From AC-56 sp963798705 (GTDB taxonomy: Bacteria; Actinomycetota; Thermoleophilia; Solirubrobacterales; 70-9): a stretch of 64,000 nucleotides of DNA. Shown here piece by piece: positions 6,735 through 15,084 of the stretch. The DNA lies in assembly GCA_963798705.1 (NCBI GenBank), contig CAWCTW010000005.1:1054001-1118000 (forward strand), written 5' to 3'. Position 1 is the first letter of the stretch; each line of letters opens with the position of its first letter. The translations under genes were made by a program, and so were the position numbers. The notes under the pieces are model-generated. The model was not told the origin of the DNA and ran no database searches. It was given only the letters and a program-made list of their open reading frames with translations.

Positions 6735-9458
6735 ATGCACGCAGTCCAGCATCGGGACGATCCCTTTCTCACCGCGAAGCTCGAGGCGAGCCTGCCGGAG
6801 CCGCTCGTCGTGGGGCGCGGAAACGCGCTGTTCGTCAGCGGCTGGTGCTTTCACCGCGAGCGACGGATCGTGGATCTCGGGATCCGGGCCAACGGCTCGG
6901 AATACCGCGTCCTGACCCATTCGATGCCTCGATCGGACGTGTTCGCCGCCTACGACCGGGCCAGCGATCCCCACGAGAACCGCTACCGCAGCGGATTTTG
7001 GGCGATCCTCCCGTTCCAGCGGACCAACGGCGCCGCCACCGCCGAGCTCGAGCTGGTCGCCACCCTGTCCAACGGCGAGATCGCCACCACCGCGATCGGA
7101 TCCGTCGACCTCAGGCCCGAGCCCTCCGAGAACGGCGACGCGCCCGCGGCGCCCGTCGGCCCGTCCGCCGAGCCGCTCATCGCGATCTGCATGACCACCT
7201 ACAACCCCGGGCTGGATCTGTTCCGGGCCCAGGTGGAGTCGCTGCGCCGCCAGACCCACCGCAACTGGGTCTGCATGGTCAGCGACGACGGCTCACGGCC
7301 CGATCTGTACGCCGGCATCCGGGAGGAGCTCGAGGGTGATCGCCGCTTCGTCCTCTCCCAGGCGGGCGATCGGCAGGGGTATTACCGCAACTTCGAGCGC
7401 GCCCTCGGGCTCGTACCGGAGGAGGCCGAGCTCGTGGCGCTCTGCGACCAGGACGATCGCTGGCATCCGGACAAGCTGGAATCGCTGCGAGACGCGATCC
7501 AATCCGGCGTGAGCCTCGCCTACAGCGACATGAAGCTCGTCGATCCCGATGGCGACGTCGTCTCGCCCACCTACTGGACGGATCGCCGCAACAACCACAC
7601 CGACATGACCTCGTTGCTCGCGGCCAACACGATCACGGCCGCCGCGTCGATGTTCCCTCGGCGGCTGCTCGACTACGCGCTGCCCTTCCCTGCCGCGCTG
7701 GGACACGCCTTCCACGACCACTGGGTGGCGCTCGTGGCTCTTGCGACTGGGAGGATCGCCTACCTGGATCGGCCCCTGTACGACTACGTGCAGCACTCGG
7801 CCAACGCGTTCGGCAGCCGCGGCGCGAGCTGGCGGACCCGGCGGACAGGACGCGCCGGCGCACAGCAGCCCCGGATGTCCGCGCGCGCACGCCTGAGCGC
7901 AAGGCTCCTGCGCTGGCGACTCGACTACTTCTACAACGCCTGCCCGGCCCGGCTCCACGCCGAGATCCTGATGATGCGCTGCGGAGGCGAGCTCACCGGC
8001 GGCAAACGGCGGGCCGTCAGGCGAATGACGAAGGCCGATCGATCCCTCCCCCTGGCGGCATGGCTGGGCCTGCGATCGCTCGGCGCGCGGCGCCGTCGCT
8101 CGCCGACGATGGGCCAGGAACGACTGATCGCCCGCGGGATCGCGTGGCGGCGAATCCTGCGCCTGCAGGGCCTCGTGCGGCGGCGCGACCGTGAGGGCCA
8201 CAGGCAGGCGCTGCCCACGCCCCCGCCCCCGTCGGCGACCAAGGGCCCGCCGACGGACGCGCCCAAGCTGGTGCGCCAGATCTCGCGCAAGATCGCCCCG
8301 CTTCAGCTGCGAGTCACGCCAACCTGCGAGCCCAGGGTGAACATGCTCGTCCCGACGATTGACCTGGATCACTTCTTCGGCGCCTACATCGGCAAGTTCA
8401 ACCTCGCCAGGCGGTTGGCCGAGCACGGCCTGCGCGTCCGGGTCGTCGCGGTCGATCCGACCCGGCTCCCGGACACCTGGCGCGAGCAGATCCGCGGCTA
8501 CGAGGGCCTGGGCTCGCTGCTCCAGAAGGTGGAGATCGAGTTCGCGCCCGAGCGGGACCTCCTGCGACTCGAGGTCAATCCCCGGGACTGCTTCATCGCG
8601 ACCACCTCCTGGACCGCCCACCTCGCCCACCGGGCCACTCAGGAGCTGGACCGCGAGCGGTTCGTCTTCGTGATCCAGGAATACGACCCGCTCACCTACC
8701 CGGTGGGAACGCTGGGCGCCGTCGCCCGCCAGGCGTACACCTATCCTCACCTGGCCGTCTTCTCGACCGAGCTCCTCCGCGAGTACTTCCGCAATCATCG
8801 CCTCGGTGCGTTCGCCGGCGGGGCCGAACAGGGCGACCGTGATTCCGTCTCGTTCCGGAACGCGATCACCCGGGTCGATCCGCCGACCGTGGAGGACATG
8901 CGCAGGCAGGCCGACAGCCTGCTGTTCTACGCGCGCCCGGAGGCCCACGCCGAGCGGAACATGTTCGAGCTCGGCCTGCTCGCGATGGCCGAGGCCATCC
9001 ACGATGGGAGCCTGCCGGCGAGCTGGCGGCTCTACGGCATCGGGGCCATGGAGCCAAGCCGGGTTCGGATCACCGATCAGGTGGCGATGGATATCCTTCC
9101 CAGGCAGAGCCAGGACGAGTACCGCTCGCTCCTGCGGGAACACTCCATCGGCCTCTCGCTGATGGACACGCCTCATCCGAGTCTCGTGCCCCTGGAGATG
9201 GCCTCTGCCGGAATGCTGGTCGTGACGAGCACCTTCGAGAACAAGACCTCCGAATCGCTGCGGGCGATCTCGGAGAACCTGATCCCAGTCGAGCCGACCG
9301 TGGACGCGATCAGCGCCGGGCTCGCGGATGCCGTCAAGGCGGCCGGCGAGGTGGACCGCCGAATCCGCGGATCGCGCGTCGACTGGCCCCGAAGCTGGCA
9401 AGACTCCTTCGACGATCAGCTCATCGAGCGGATCAAGGGATTGGTCGAGGCGGCATGA
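6735..9458 (+). CDS. Bifunctional glycosyltransferase: beta domain - GT2 - WsaF-like GT4
   Basis: A 907-residue, three-part enzyme. Residues about 1-130 form a beta-rich domain shared with the proteins at 9455 and 15085 (VVGRGNALFVSGWC at 25-38). Residues about 147-360 are a GT2 domain with ICMTTYNP, SDDGS and the metal-binding CDQDD (237-241). After a linker, about 535-905 resembles the WsaF rhamnosyltransferase family, a GT-B fold known from Geobacillus S-layer glycan synthesis; the PSLVPLEMASAG stretch near the end is a typical GT4 donor site. It could add two consecutive sugars, one perhaps rhamnose (inference). ATGA overlap with the next gene shows it heads the export operon 6735-13035. 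Confidence 0.87.
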   Translation: MHAVQHRDDPFLTAKLEASLPEPLVVGRGNALFVSGWCFHRERRIVDLGIRANGSEYRVLTHSMPRSDVFAAYDRASDPHENRYRSGFWAILPFQRTNGAATAELELVATLSNGEIATTAIGSVDLRPEPSENGDAPAAPVGPSAEPLIAICMTTYNPGLDLFRAQVESLRRQTHRNWVCMVSDDGSRPDLYAGIREELEGDRRFVLSQAGDRQGYYRNFERALGLVPEEAELVALCDQDDRWHPDKLESLRDAIQSGVSLAYSDMKLVDPDGDVVSPTYWTDRRNNHTDMTSLLAANTITAAASMFPRRLLDYALPFPAALGHAFHDHWVALVALATGRIAYLDRPLYDYVQHSANAFGSRGASWRTRRTGRAGAQQPRMSARARLSARLLRWRLDYFYNACPARLHAEILMMRCGGELTGGKRRAVRRMTKADRSLPLAAWLGLRSLGARRRRSPTMGQERLIARGIAWRRILRLQGLVRRRDREGHRQALPTPPPPSATKGPPTDAPKLVRQISRKIAPLQLRVTPTCEPRVNMLVPTIDLDHFFGAYIGKFNLARRLAEHGLRVRVVAVDPTRLPDTWREQIRGYEGLGSLLQKVEIEFAPERDLLRLEVNPRDCFIATTSWTAHLAHRATQELDRERFVFVIQEYDPLTYPVGTLGAVARQAYTYPHLAVFSTELLREYFRNHRLGAFAGGAEQGDRDSVSFRNAITRVDPPTVEDMRRQADSLLFYARPEAHAERNMFELGLLAMAEAIHDGSLPASWRLYGIGAMEPSRVRITDQVAMDILPRQSQDEYRSLLREHSIGLSLMDTPHPSLVPLEMASAGMLVVTSTFENKTSESLRAISENLIPVEPTVDAISAGLADAVKAAGEVDRRIRGSRVDWPRSWQDSFDDQLIERIKGLVEAA

Positions 9459-12175
9459 CCCAGCTCCATGCGAAGCTCGGCCAATCGCAGCCCGAGCGGC
9501 TTGCGGTCGGCAGGGGAACGGCGCTCTTTCTCCACGGGACGTGCAGCGCCGGAACCGAGGCGATCGAGACGCTCGGCATCGTCGCCAACGGTGCCGAGTT
9601 CGATGTCCTCGCGCATGGGATCCCCCCGCTCCACGCCAACGCCCGCAGCGGCGATCGATGGTGGGGGATCGTGCCCGTCCGCGGCGGATCCGGGGACTCC
9701 ACGCTTCGACTCGGGCTTCGGGCGACGCTCGCGGGCGGCAACCTGGCCACGGCCGAGCTGGGCGAGATCGAGCTGGTGGACCGGGCGGTCCCCGCCGCGG
9801 GAGCCGGGCACGGGAACGGCAGGGCGATGCCGGCTGAGGGCGGCAACGGACACCGGGGCTGGCATCCGAAGGGCGGCCCGCTGGTCGCGATCGCGATGGC
9901 CACACACCGACCGCCGCCGAAGCTGTTCCGGCGCCAGATCGAGTCGATCCGCGGGCAGACGCACGAGAACTGGGTGTGCGTGATCAGCGATGACGCCTCG
10001 GGCGACGAGCACCTGGGCGCCATGAGGGAGGCGCTCGGCGACGATCCGCGCTTTCGACTGCATACCTCCGAGGAGCGCCAGGGCACGTACCGCAACTTCG
10101 AGCGGGCGCTCGAGCTGGTGCCCGCCGAGGCCGACTTCGTCGCGCTCTGCGACCAGGACGACCGCTGGCATCCGGACAAGCTTCAAGCGCTGCGCGAGGC
10201 GATCGGGACGGAGAGCAAGCTCGCCTACAGCGACATGCGGATCGTCAAGCCGGATGGGTCGCAGATCTCCGACACGTACTGGACGCGGAGGCGCAACAAC
10301 CACACCAACTTCGCATCGCTCCTCATCGCCAACACCGTGACCGGAGCGGCATCGATGTTCAGGCGGGAGGTGCTCTCCTACGCGCTGCCGTTCCCGCAGG
10401 AGCTCCCCGAGCAGCGCCACGACCACTGGGTCGCGATCGTTGCGATGGCGCTCGGCGACGTCGAGTACGTCGCGCGTCCCCTCTACGACTACGTCCAGCA
10501 CGGCGACGCCGTGCTGGGCCATGCGCAGGCAAACCAGGGCGCGCCGTCGGCACGGCGCACTCAGACGGACAGCCCGGGCGGTGTGCTCGCGGGCTGGGGG
10601 CTCGTGCACGACCAGCATTACCCCCGCCTGCTGCTCGCGGCCACCGTCCTCGAGCTCAGGGTTGGGGACGAGCTCGCAGCTGACCGCGCGAAGGCGATCG
10701 ATCGCGTTCTCGCGAGCGATTCGCTGCGAGGCATGGCATGGCTCGAGGCGCGCGCCATCCGGGCGCGCTTCGGGGCGACCGAGACCATGCAGCGCGACCG
10801 CTACCTCGTCCGCGCGATTGCGTGGCTGCGAATCGCGAAGCGGCGAGCCCGCAGGGGGCGCGACCGAGACGCACGGGGCGCGGCCGAGGTGGAGCGGCTC
10901 GACCTGCCGGCCGGCGCCGCCGCTCCGGGCGCCAGGCCGCTGGCGGTGCAGGTCGACGGCTTGAGCAAGTCGTTCCGGGTGCCGCTGCAGGCGAACCAGA
11001 CGCTGATCAGGCGGGTCATCCACCCGGGGCAGCGGCACGGCCACCGGATGCTGCCCGTGCTCAAGGACATCTCATTCGAGATCGCTCAGGGCGAGTTCTT
11101 CGGGATCATCGGCCGCAACGGGTCGGGCAAGAGCACGCTCCTCAAGCTGCTCGCCAGCATCTACCGGGCCGACCAGGGCAGGATCCACGTGGGCGGCCAG
11201 GTCGTGCCGATCATCGAGCTGGGACTCGGGTTTCATCCCGAGCTCGCTGCCCGCGACAACCTCGTGGTCCAGGGCGTGATGATGGGCCTGACGCGGAAGC
11301 AGTCGGAACAGCGCTTCGAGCGGGCGATGTCGTTCGCGGGGCTCGAGGGCTTCGAGAGCATGAAGCTCAGGAACTACTCGTCCGGCATGAAGGTCCGCCT
11401 CGCCTTCGCGATCATGGTCGAGGTCGACGGCGACGTGATGATGATCGACGAGGTGCTCGCGGTGGGCGACAGCGCGTTCCAGCGCAAGAGCCGTGACATC
11501 TTCCAGGACTACAAGGACCGTGGCAAGACGGTCATCCTGGTCAGCCACCAGATGACCGCGATCCAGGAGCTGTGCGACCGCGCGCTCCTGCTGGAGGGCG
11601 GCCGCATCGAGAGGATCGGCGATCCGGCTGAGGCGACCCGGCGATACTCGGAGCTCGCCGTCTCCGGCAAGCCATCTCGTCTCGAGCAGCACGCCGATCG
11701 GCCGGAGCACTCCTTCCCCGCCGAGATCGTGGACCTTTGGATCGGTGGCCTCCAGGGTGATACCTCGCCCATCGTCGAGGCCTCCGACGAGATCAAGATC
11801 CACGTCGTCATGGAGACGCGCGCGGAGGTCGACGCTCCCTGCTTCCGCTTCGAGATCCGCAACCGGAACCGGGCCCGCATCTTCTCCCCGCCGAGCGACG
11901 ATCTGAATGCCGGTGAGAGGATCCCGCCCGGGGAGCGCATTCACCTCGAGGCGAGCGTCGAGAACCGGCTGACCCCCGGCACCTACATCCTGAGCTGCGC
12001 GATCAACCGCCGCCAAGGCGGTACCGAGAAGGCGGCATCGGCCGTCAAGTCCATCGACTTCGCGATCCCCGGAGACCGGCACCGCGGGATGGGCTTGCTG
12101 GCGCTCGAGCACGTCGTTCGCGAGGAGGACCTCGGCAAGATCCGCCCTGCCGGCCCGGAGGAGCACCCCTCGTGA
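9455..12175 (+). CDS. GT2 glycosyltransferase fused to Wzt-type ABC exporter ATPase
   Basis: A single 906-residue frame with four parts: the shared N-terminal beta domain (about 1-110, AVGRGTALFLHGTC at 17-30); a GT2 domain (about 142-360, CDQDD at 232-236); an ABC ATPase (about 493-720) with GRNGSGKST Walker A near 553, the YSSGMKVRLAF signature near 641 and VMMIDEVLAVGD Walker B near 661; and a C-terminal beta domain (about 755-890) like the carbohydrate-binding domain of O-antigen Wzt. Wzt powers export of a finished lipid-linked glycan and reads its terminal modification. Fusing it to a glycosyltransferase would tie the last sugar addition to export. No frameshift is visible at the junction. 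It starts by ATGA overlap and ends by GTGA overlap with the permease. Confidence 0.9.
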   Translation: MTQLHAKLGQSQPERLAVGRGTALFLHGTCSAGTEAIETLGIVANGAEFDVLAHGIPPLHANARSGDRWWGIVPVRGGSGDSTLRLGLRATLAGGNLATAELGEIELVDRAVPAAGAGHGNGRAMPAEGGNGHRGWHPKGGPLVAIAMATHRPPPKLFRRQIESIRGQTHENWVCVISDDASGDEHLGAMREALGDDPRFRLHTSEERQGTYRNFERALELVPAEADFVALCDQDDRWHPDKLQALREAIGTESKLAYSDMRIVKPDGSQISDTYWTRRRNNHTNFASLLIANTVTGAASMFRREVLSYALPFPQELPEQRHDHWVAIVAMALGDVEYVARPLYDYVQHGDAVLGHAQANQGAPSARRTQTDSPGGVLAGWGLVHDQHYPRLLLAATVLELRVGDELAADRAKAIDRVLASDSLRGMAWLEARAIRARFGATETMQRDRYLVRAIAWLRIAKRRARRGRDRDARGAAEVERLDLPAGAAAPGARPLAVQVDGLSKSFRVPLQANQTLIRRVIHPGQRHGHRMLPVLKDISFEIAQGEFFGIIGRNGSGKSTLLKLLASIYRADQGRIHVGGQVVPIIELGLGFHPELAARDNLVVQGVMMGLTRKQSEQRFERAMSFAGLEGFESMKLRNYSSGMKVRLAFAIMVEVDGDVMMIDEVLAVGDSAFQRKSRDIFQDYKDRGKTVILVSHQMTAIQELCDRALLLEGGRIERIGDPAEATRRYSELAVSGKPSRLEQHADRPEHSFPAEIVDLWIGGLQGDTSPIVEASDEIKIHVVMETRAEVDAPCFRFEIRNRNRARIFSPPSDDLNAGERIPPGERIHLEASVENRLTPGTYILSCAINRRQGGTEKAASAVKSIDFAIPGDRHRGMGLLALEHVVREEDLGKIRPAGPEEHPS

Positions 12176-13035
12176 CGACCGTCTCCGAGGCTCCCGGCAT
12201 CCCCCTACGCGAGATCAAGGGGCCCGCCGCCTTCGGCGGCGACAGGAGGCGGTTCTTCCAGCTCCTGTGGCTGATCTCCAAGACCGAGCTCCGTACGCGC
12301 TACCAGGGGGCGGTCTTCGGGCTCACCTGGTCCGTGCTGGAGCCGCTCCTGCTCTTCGGGGTGATGTACGCCGTCTTCTCCAGCATCGGGCGCTTCGGGG
12401 GCGACGTCCCGTATTACCCCCCGATGCTGCTGATGAACATCATGCTCTACCGCGCGATCTTCGCATCGAGCACCGGGCGCGCGACGCAGAGCGTGGTCGC
12501 ACGGGAGTCGATCGTCCGCAAGACCCAGTTCCCTCGCATCATCATCCCCCTCTCGGTGGTCCTGACGTCGATGCTCATGTTCAGCGCCGACTGCATCGTG
12601 CTCCTGCTGTTCCTGCTCATCAACGGCGTCCCGTTCCTGTGGACCTGGCTCCTCTTCCCGATCATCGTCCTGGGGTTCGTGATCATCACCGTCGGGATGT
12701 CACTGCTGCTCTCGAGCCTCTACGTTCGCTTCCGCGACACGGCGCCGATCTGGAGCGTCATCTCGCTGATCTTCTTCTACGGCTCCCCGATCATCTTTCC
12801 CGTCGAGATCGTTCCGAGCGCGCTTCGGGGCGCCCTGTTCTTCCTGAATCCGTTCGTGCCCATGCTCGAGCAGGCGCGAATCTGGGTCACCGACCCGAGC
12901 GCGCCCCCGATCACGGAGGTGGCGAACGGTCCGGTGCACGGACTCCTGATCCCCGCCCTCGTGTACGTGACGGTCTGCGTGCTCGGGGCCTGGCACTTCA
13001 TCAAGCGGGCGCCGAGGGTCGCAGAGGAGGTGTAG
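12172..13035 (+). CDS. wzm: ABC-2 type polysaccharide exporter permease (Wzm/TagG-like)
   Basis: A 287-residue membrane protein with about six hydrophobic helices. The N-terminal amphipathic stretch LLWLISKTELRTRYQG and the first helix WSVLEPLLLFGVMYAVF are typical of the O-antigen/teichoic-acid exporter permeases. It forms the channel through which the ATPase encoded just upstream pushes a lipid-linked glycan across the cytoplasmic membrane. GTG 12172 overlaps the stop of that gene (GTGA), so the pair is translationally coupled. It is the last gene of the operon starting at 6735; a weak hairpin (AGGTG and CACCT around a 6-base loop, near 13055) lies in the gap before the convergent methyltransferase. 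Confidence 0.92.
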   Translation: MTTVSEAPGIPLREIKGPAAFGGDRRRFFQLLWLISKTELRTRYQGAVFGLTWSVLEPLLLFGVMYAVFSSIGRFGGDVPYYPPMLLMNIMLYRAIFASSTGRATQSVVARESIVRKTQFPRIIIPLSVVLTSMLMFSADCIVLLLFLLINGVPFLWTWLLFPIIVLGFVIITVGMSLLLSSLYVRFRDTAPIWSVISLIFFYGSPIIFPVEIVPSALRGALFFLNPFVPMLEQARIWVTDPSAPPITEVANGPVHGLLIPALVYVTVCVLGAWHFIKRAPRVAEEV

Positions 13036-13135
13036 CGGGGCCCCTCGCCGCTTGGAGGTGTTTTGTCACCTGAGGTACGCCATCGCATCCTCGACGCGAC
13101 AAAGCCGTTCTCGGGTGACGGCGAATGGGGCGGGG

Positions 13136-14041
13136 CTAGCGCCGCCGCCTCGCGCGTACGGCCTCCTCGTCGGCGATCGCGGCCTGCTGGCGCCGCGAGG
13201 CGTCCTCCCGCGGGTCTCCGGGCTCGGGACGCCGCAGCTCGTCGGCGCCGACAGCTCCCGGGCGCTTGCGACCGACGAACACGCCGTGCCCGGGATTCGC
13301 GAATGCGAGCCGGCGGTCGACCTCCTCCTGACTCTCCCCACGCTCGCGGGGCCAGGCGAATCCGTGAGGCCACAAGGTGACGACGTCGAAGGCACGGCCC
13401 CAGTGAGCGCGGATCCACCACGGCGAGTGCAGCACAAGCGGCCCGCTCGTGGTCGCGTACGACTGGTCGAGCCGCAGCATCGCTATGCCAAGCTCGTCCT
13501 CGGCGACCTCTCGATGGAGCGACCGCTCCCATGACCGCGGGCCGATGAAGGTGGCGAGAAGCAGCCCGCCCGGCTTGAGGATCCGGCGCAGCTCGAGGAG
13601 CCAGTCGGCCCACTCGTCGGTGATGTGGGTGAAGACCGAGATCGCGTAGATCAGGTCGAAGTACTCGTCCGGATGCGGCATCGGTCGCCGGTCGCTGACG
13701 TAGAAGCGATACAGGGGCGAGAGGTTCTCCTCGAGCCAGGCGATCGTCGGCTCGTACAGGTCACAGCCCCAGAGCTCGCCACCGCCCGATTCCGCCTCGG
13801 CCTGGAATTGCTGCAAGACGCGCCCGGCCCCGCAGCCGAAGTCGAGCACGCGCTTGCCGTCGAACGAGAAGCTCTCGGGGACCGCGCGCTCGATCGCCAT
13901 GCGCCTGGCCCGCCCGGTTCGCTCGTAAAAGCCGCGGAACCACTCGTCGCTGCGATCCTCGTGACGGGGACCGGTCCGCTCGACCAGCTCTCGCGGCGGA
14001 ATGGCGAGCTCGGCTCCCTTTCCTGGCAGGTGGTCGCTCAT
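13136..14041 (-). CDS. Class I SAM-dependent methyltransferase
   Basis: A 301-residue protein. The SAM loop is KRVLDFGCGAGRVLQQF (about 63-79), followed by ELWGCDLYE with the ribose-binding acidic residue, then FDLIYAISVFTHI and LKPGGLLLATF, the standard order of motifs in this fold. The last 40 residues are charged and low in complexity. It starts 25 bases after the stop of the sulfotransferase gene on the same strand, so it probably ends the minus-strand operon that runs from the sugar transferase at 17995. It likely methylates a sugar of the exported glycan, possibly the chain end; the acceptor is not known. Confidence 0.83.
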   Translation of the reverse strand: MSDHLPGKGAELAIPPRELVERTGPRHEDRSDEWFRGFYERTGRARRMAIERAVPESFSFDGKRVLDFGCGAGRVLQQFQAEAESGGGELWGCDLYEPTIAWLEENLSPLYRFYVSDRRPMPHPDEYFDLIYAISVFTHITDEWADWLLELRRILKPGGLLLATFIGPRSWERSLHREVAEDELGIAMLRLDQSYATTSGPLVLHSPWWIRAHWGRAFDVVTLWPHGFAWPRERGESQEEVDRRLAFANPGHGVFVGRKRPGAVGADELRRPEPGDPREDASRRQQAAIADEEAVRARRRR

Positions 14042-14066
14042 CGCATGAAGGAGTCGCGAATCGTAT

Positions 14067-15083
14067 TCACACCTCGAGCCCGAGCGCGTCGAGCTCGGGG
14101 CGGAGCTCCGCGCCGATCATCTCGGCCACCTCGGCCGGCAGGTCCGAGCGCCACCGCCCGATCGACTGCTCGGGGCTATCGGCGGTCCGGTGCACCCAGC
14201 CCACCCGCCGGTCGCGCATGACCGACTCCGCGTCGAGCTCCACCCCGAGCCAGTCCCCGAGCCGTCGCGAGACCGCCGGCAGGTCGCGCACCAGGTCCTC
14301 GTAGCGGACGATCGCCGTGTCGTCCCCCGCCTCGAGCCCGGCGATCCACCGCAGGCGCTCTCGCTGGCGGGCGATGAACTGGCGCAGGTAGTCGTCCTCG
14401 TCGACGGCGTGGCGCTGGCCGAGCTCGGCCCAGGGGGTCGCGCTGAACGCGAGCAGCGAGGCGTAGGTGTCTCGAGGGTCGCGAAGCAAGACGAGCATGC
14501 GAAACGGCGGCAGCTCGCCGCGATCGAGGAGCCACGAGTTCAGGTGCTTCTCCGCGTAGTGGCTGACGTCTGCCTCGGGGTGGCGATGGGTGACGCGGGT
14601 GGCGTGCGTCGCCCTCCTCGAGAACTCGCGCCAGGCGAACTCGAAGCAGCGCTGGGAGATCGAGGGCTCCGCCGGGTCGGCGCCTTCCAGCAGCTCGAGG
14701 CGGCGCCAGGGCGGTGGACCGAGCACCGAGCTGTCGCCCTCCTGAAGGATCGACCCGAGGTCGCGAGGCGCCCACTCGTCGGGGTCCCACTCGGTGCGCG
14801 TGAGCAGGCGCGACCAGCGCCACAGGTATGCGAACAGCTTCTGCTCGAAGGGATAGGAGCCGCCGACGGCGATCTGGGGCGAGGAGGCGAGCAGGCGCAT
14901 CATCAGCGTGCTCCCGTCGCGGCTGTAGTAGTCGACGAGGATCGGGATCAGGTGGTCCCGCGCGGGATGCCTCACCGCCGCACGTCGAAGGCGCGGCGAA
15001 CTGCGCCGGAGGGCGTCGCGGGCGAAGAGGAGCCTGCGGGCGGCCTTGCTCTGCCGCAGGGAACCCAAGGGCCTGCCCGCCAC
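14067..15083 (-). CDS. Sulfotransferase family protein (C)
   Basis: A 338-residue sulfotransferase, the closest relative in the window of protein B at 5632. The phosphosulfate loop SRDGSTLMMRLL and the phosphate site LRDPRDTYASLLAF are clear. Start choice: GTG 15083 lies one base after the stop of the upstream glycosyltransferase and has a GGAG about 11 bases upstream; GTG 14975, nearer the conserved core, has no visible ribosome site. With the longer start the first 36 residues are very basic. It most likely sulfates a sugar hydroxyl made by the adjacent glycosyltransferase. Confidence 0.84.
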   Translation of the reverse strand: MAGRPLGSLRQSKAARRLLFARDALRRSSPRLRRAAVRHPARDHLIPILVDYYSRDGSTLMMRLLASSPQIAVGGSYPFEQKLFAYLWRWSRLLTRTEWDPDEWAPRDLGSILQEGDSSVLGPPPWRRLELLEGADPAEPSISQRCFEFAWREFSRRATHATRVTHRHPEADVSHYAEKHLNSWLLDRGELPPFRMLVLLRDPRDTYASLLAFSATPWAELGQRHAVDEDDYLRQFIARQRERLRWIAGLEAGDDTAIVRYEDLVRDLPAVSRRLGDWLGVELDAESVMRDRRVGWVHRTADSPEQSIGRWRSDLPAEVAEMIGAELRPELDALGLEV

Positions 15084-15084
15084 G

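Noticed and set aside
7293..9905. 870-codon minus-strand frame opposite the glycosyltransferase
   Set aside because: The plus-strand frame has complete GT2 and WsaF-like motifs; the minus frame has no domain pattern.
13040..13075. Terminator after the exporter permease
   Set aside because: The AGGTG/CACCT stem is only five base pairs without a T run; mentioned with the gene but not listed as a terminator.
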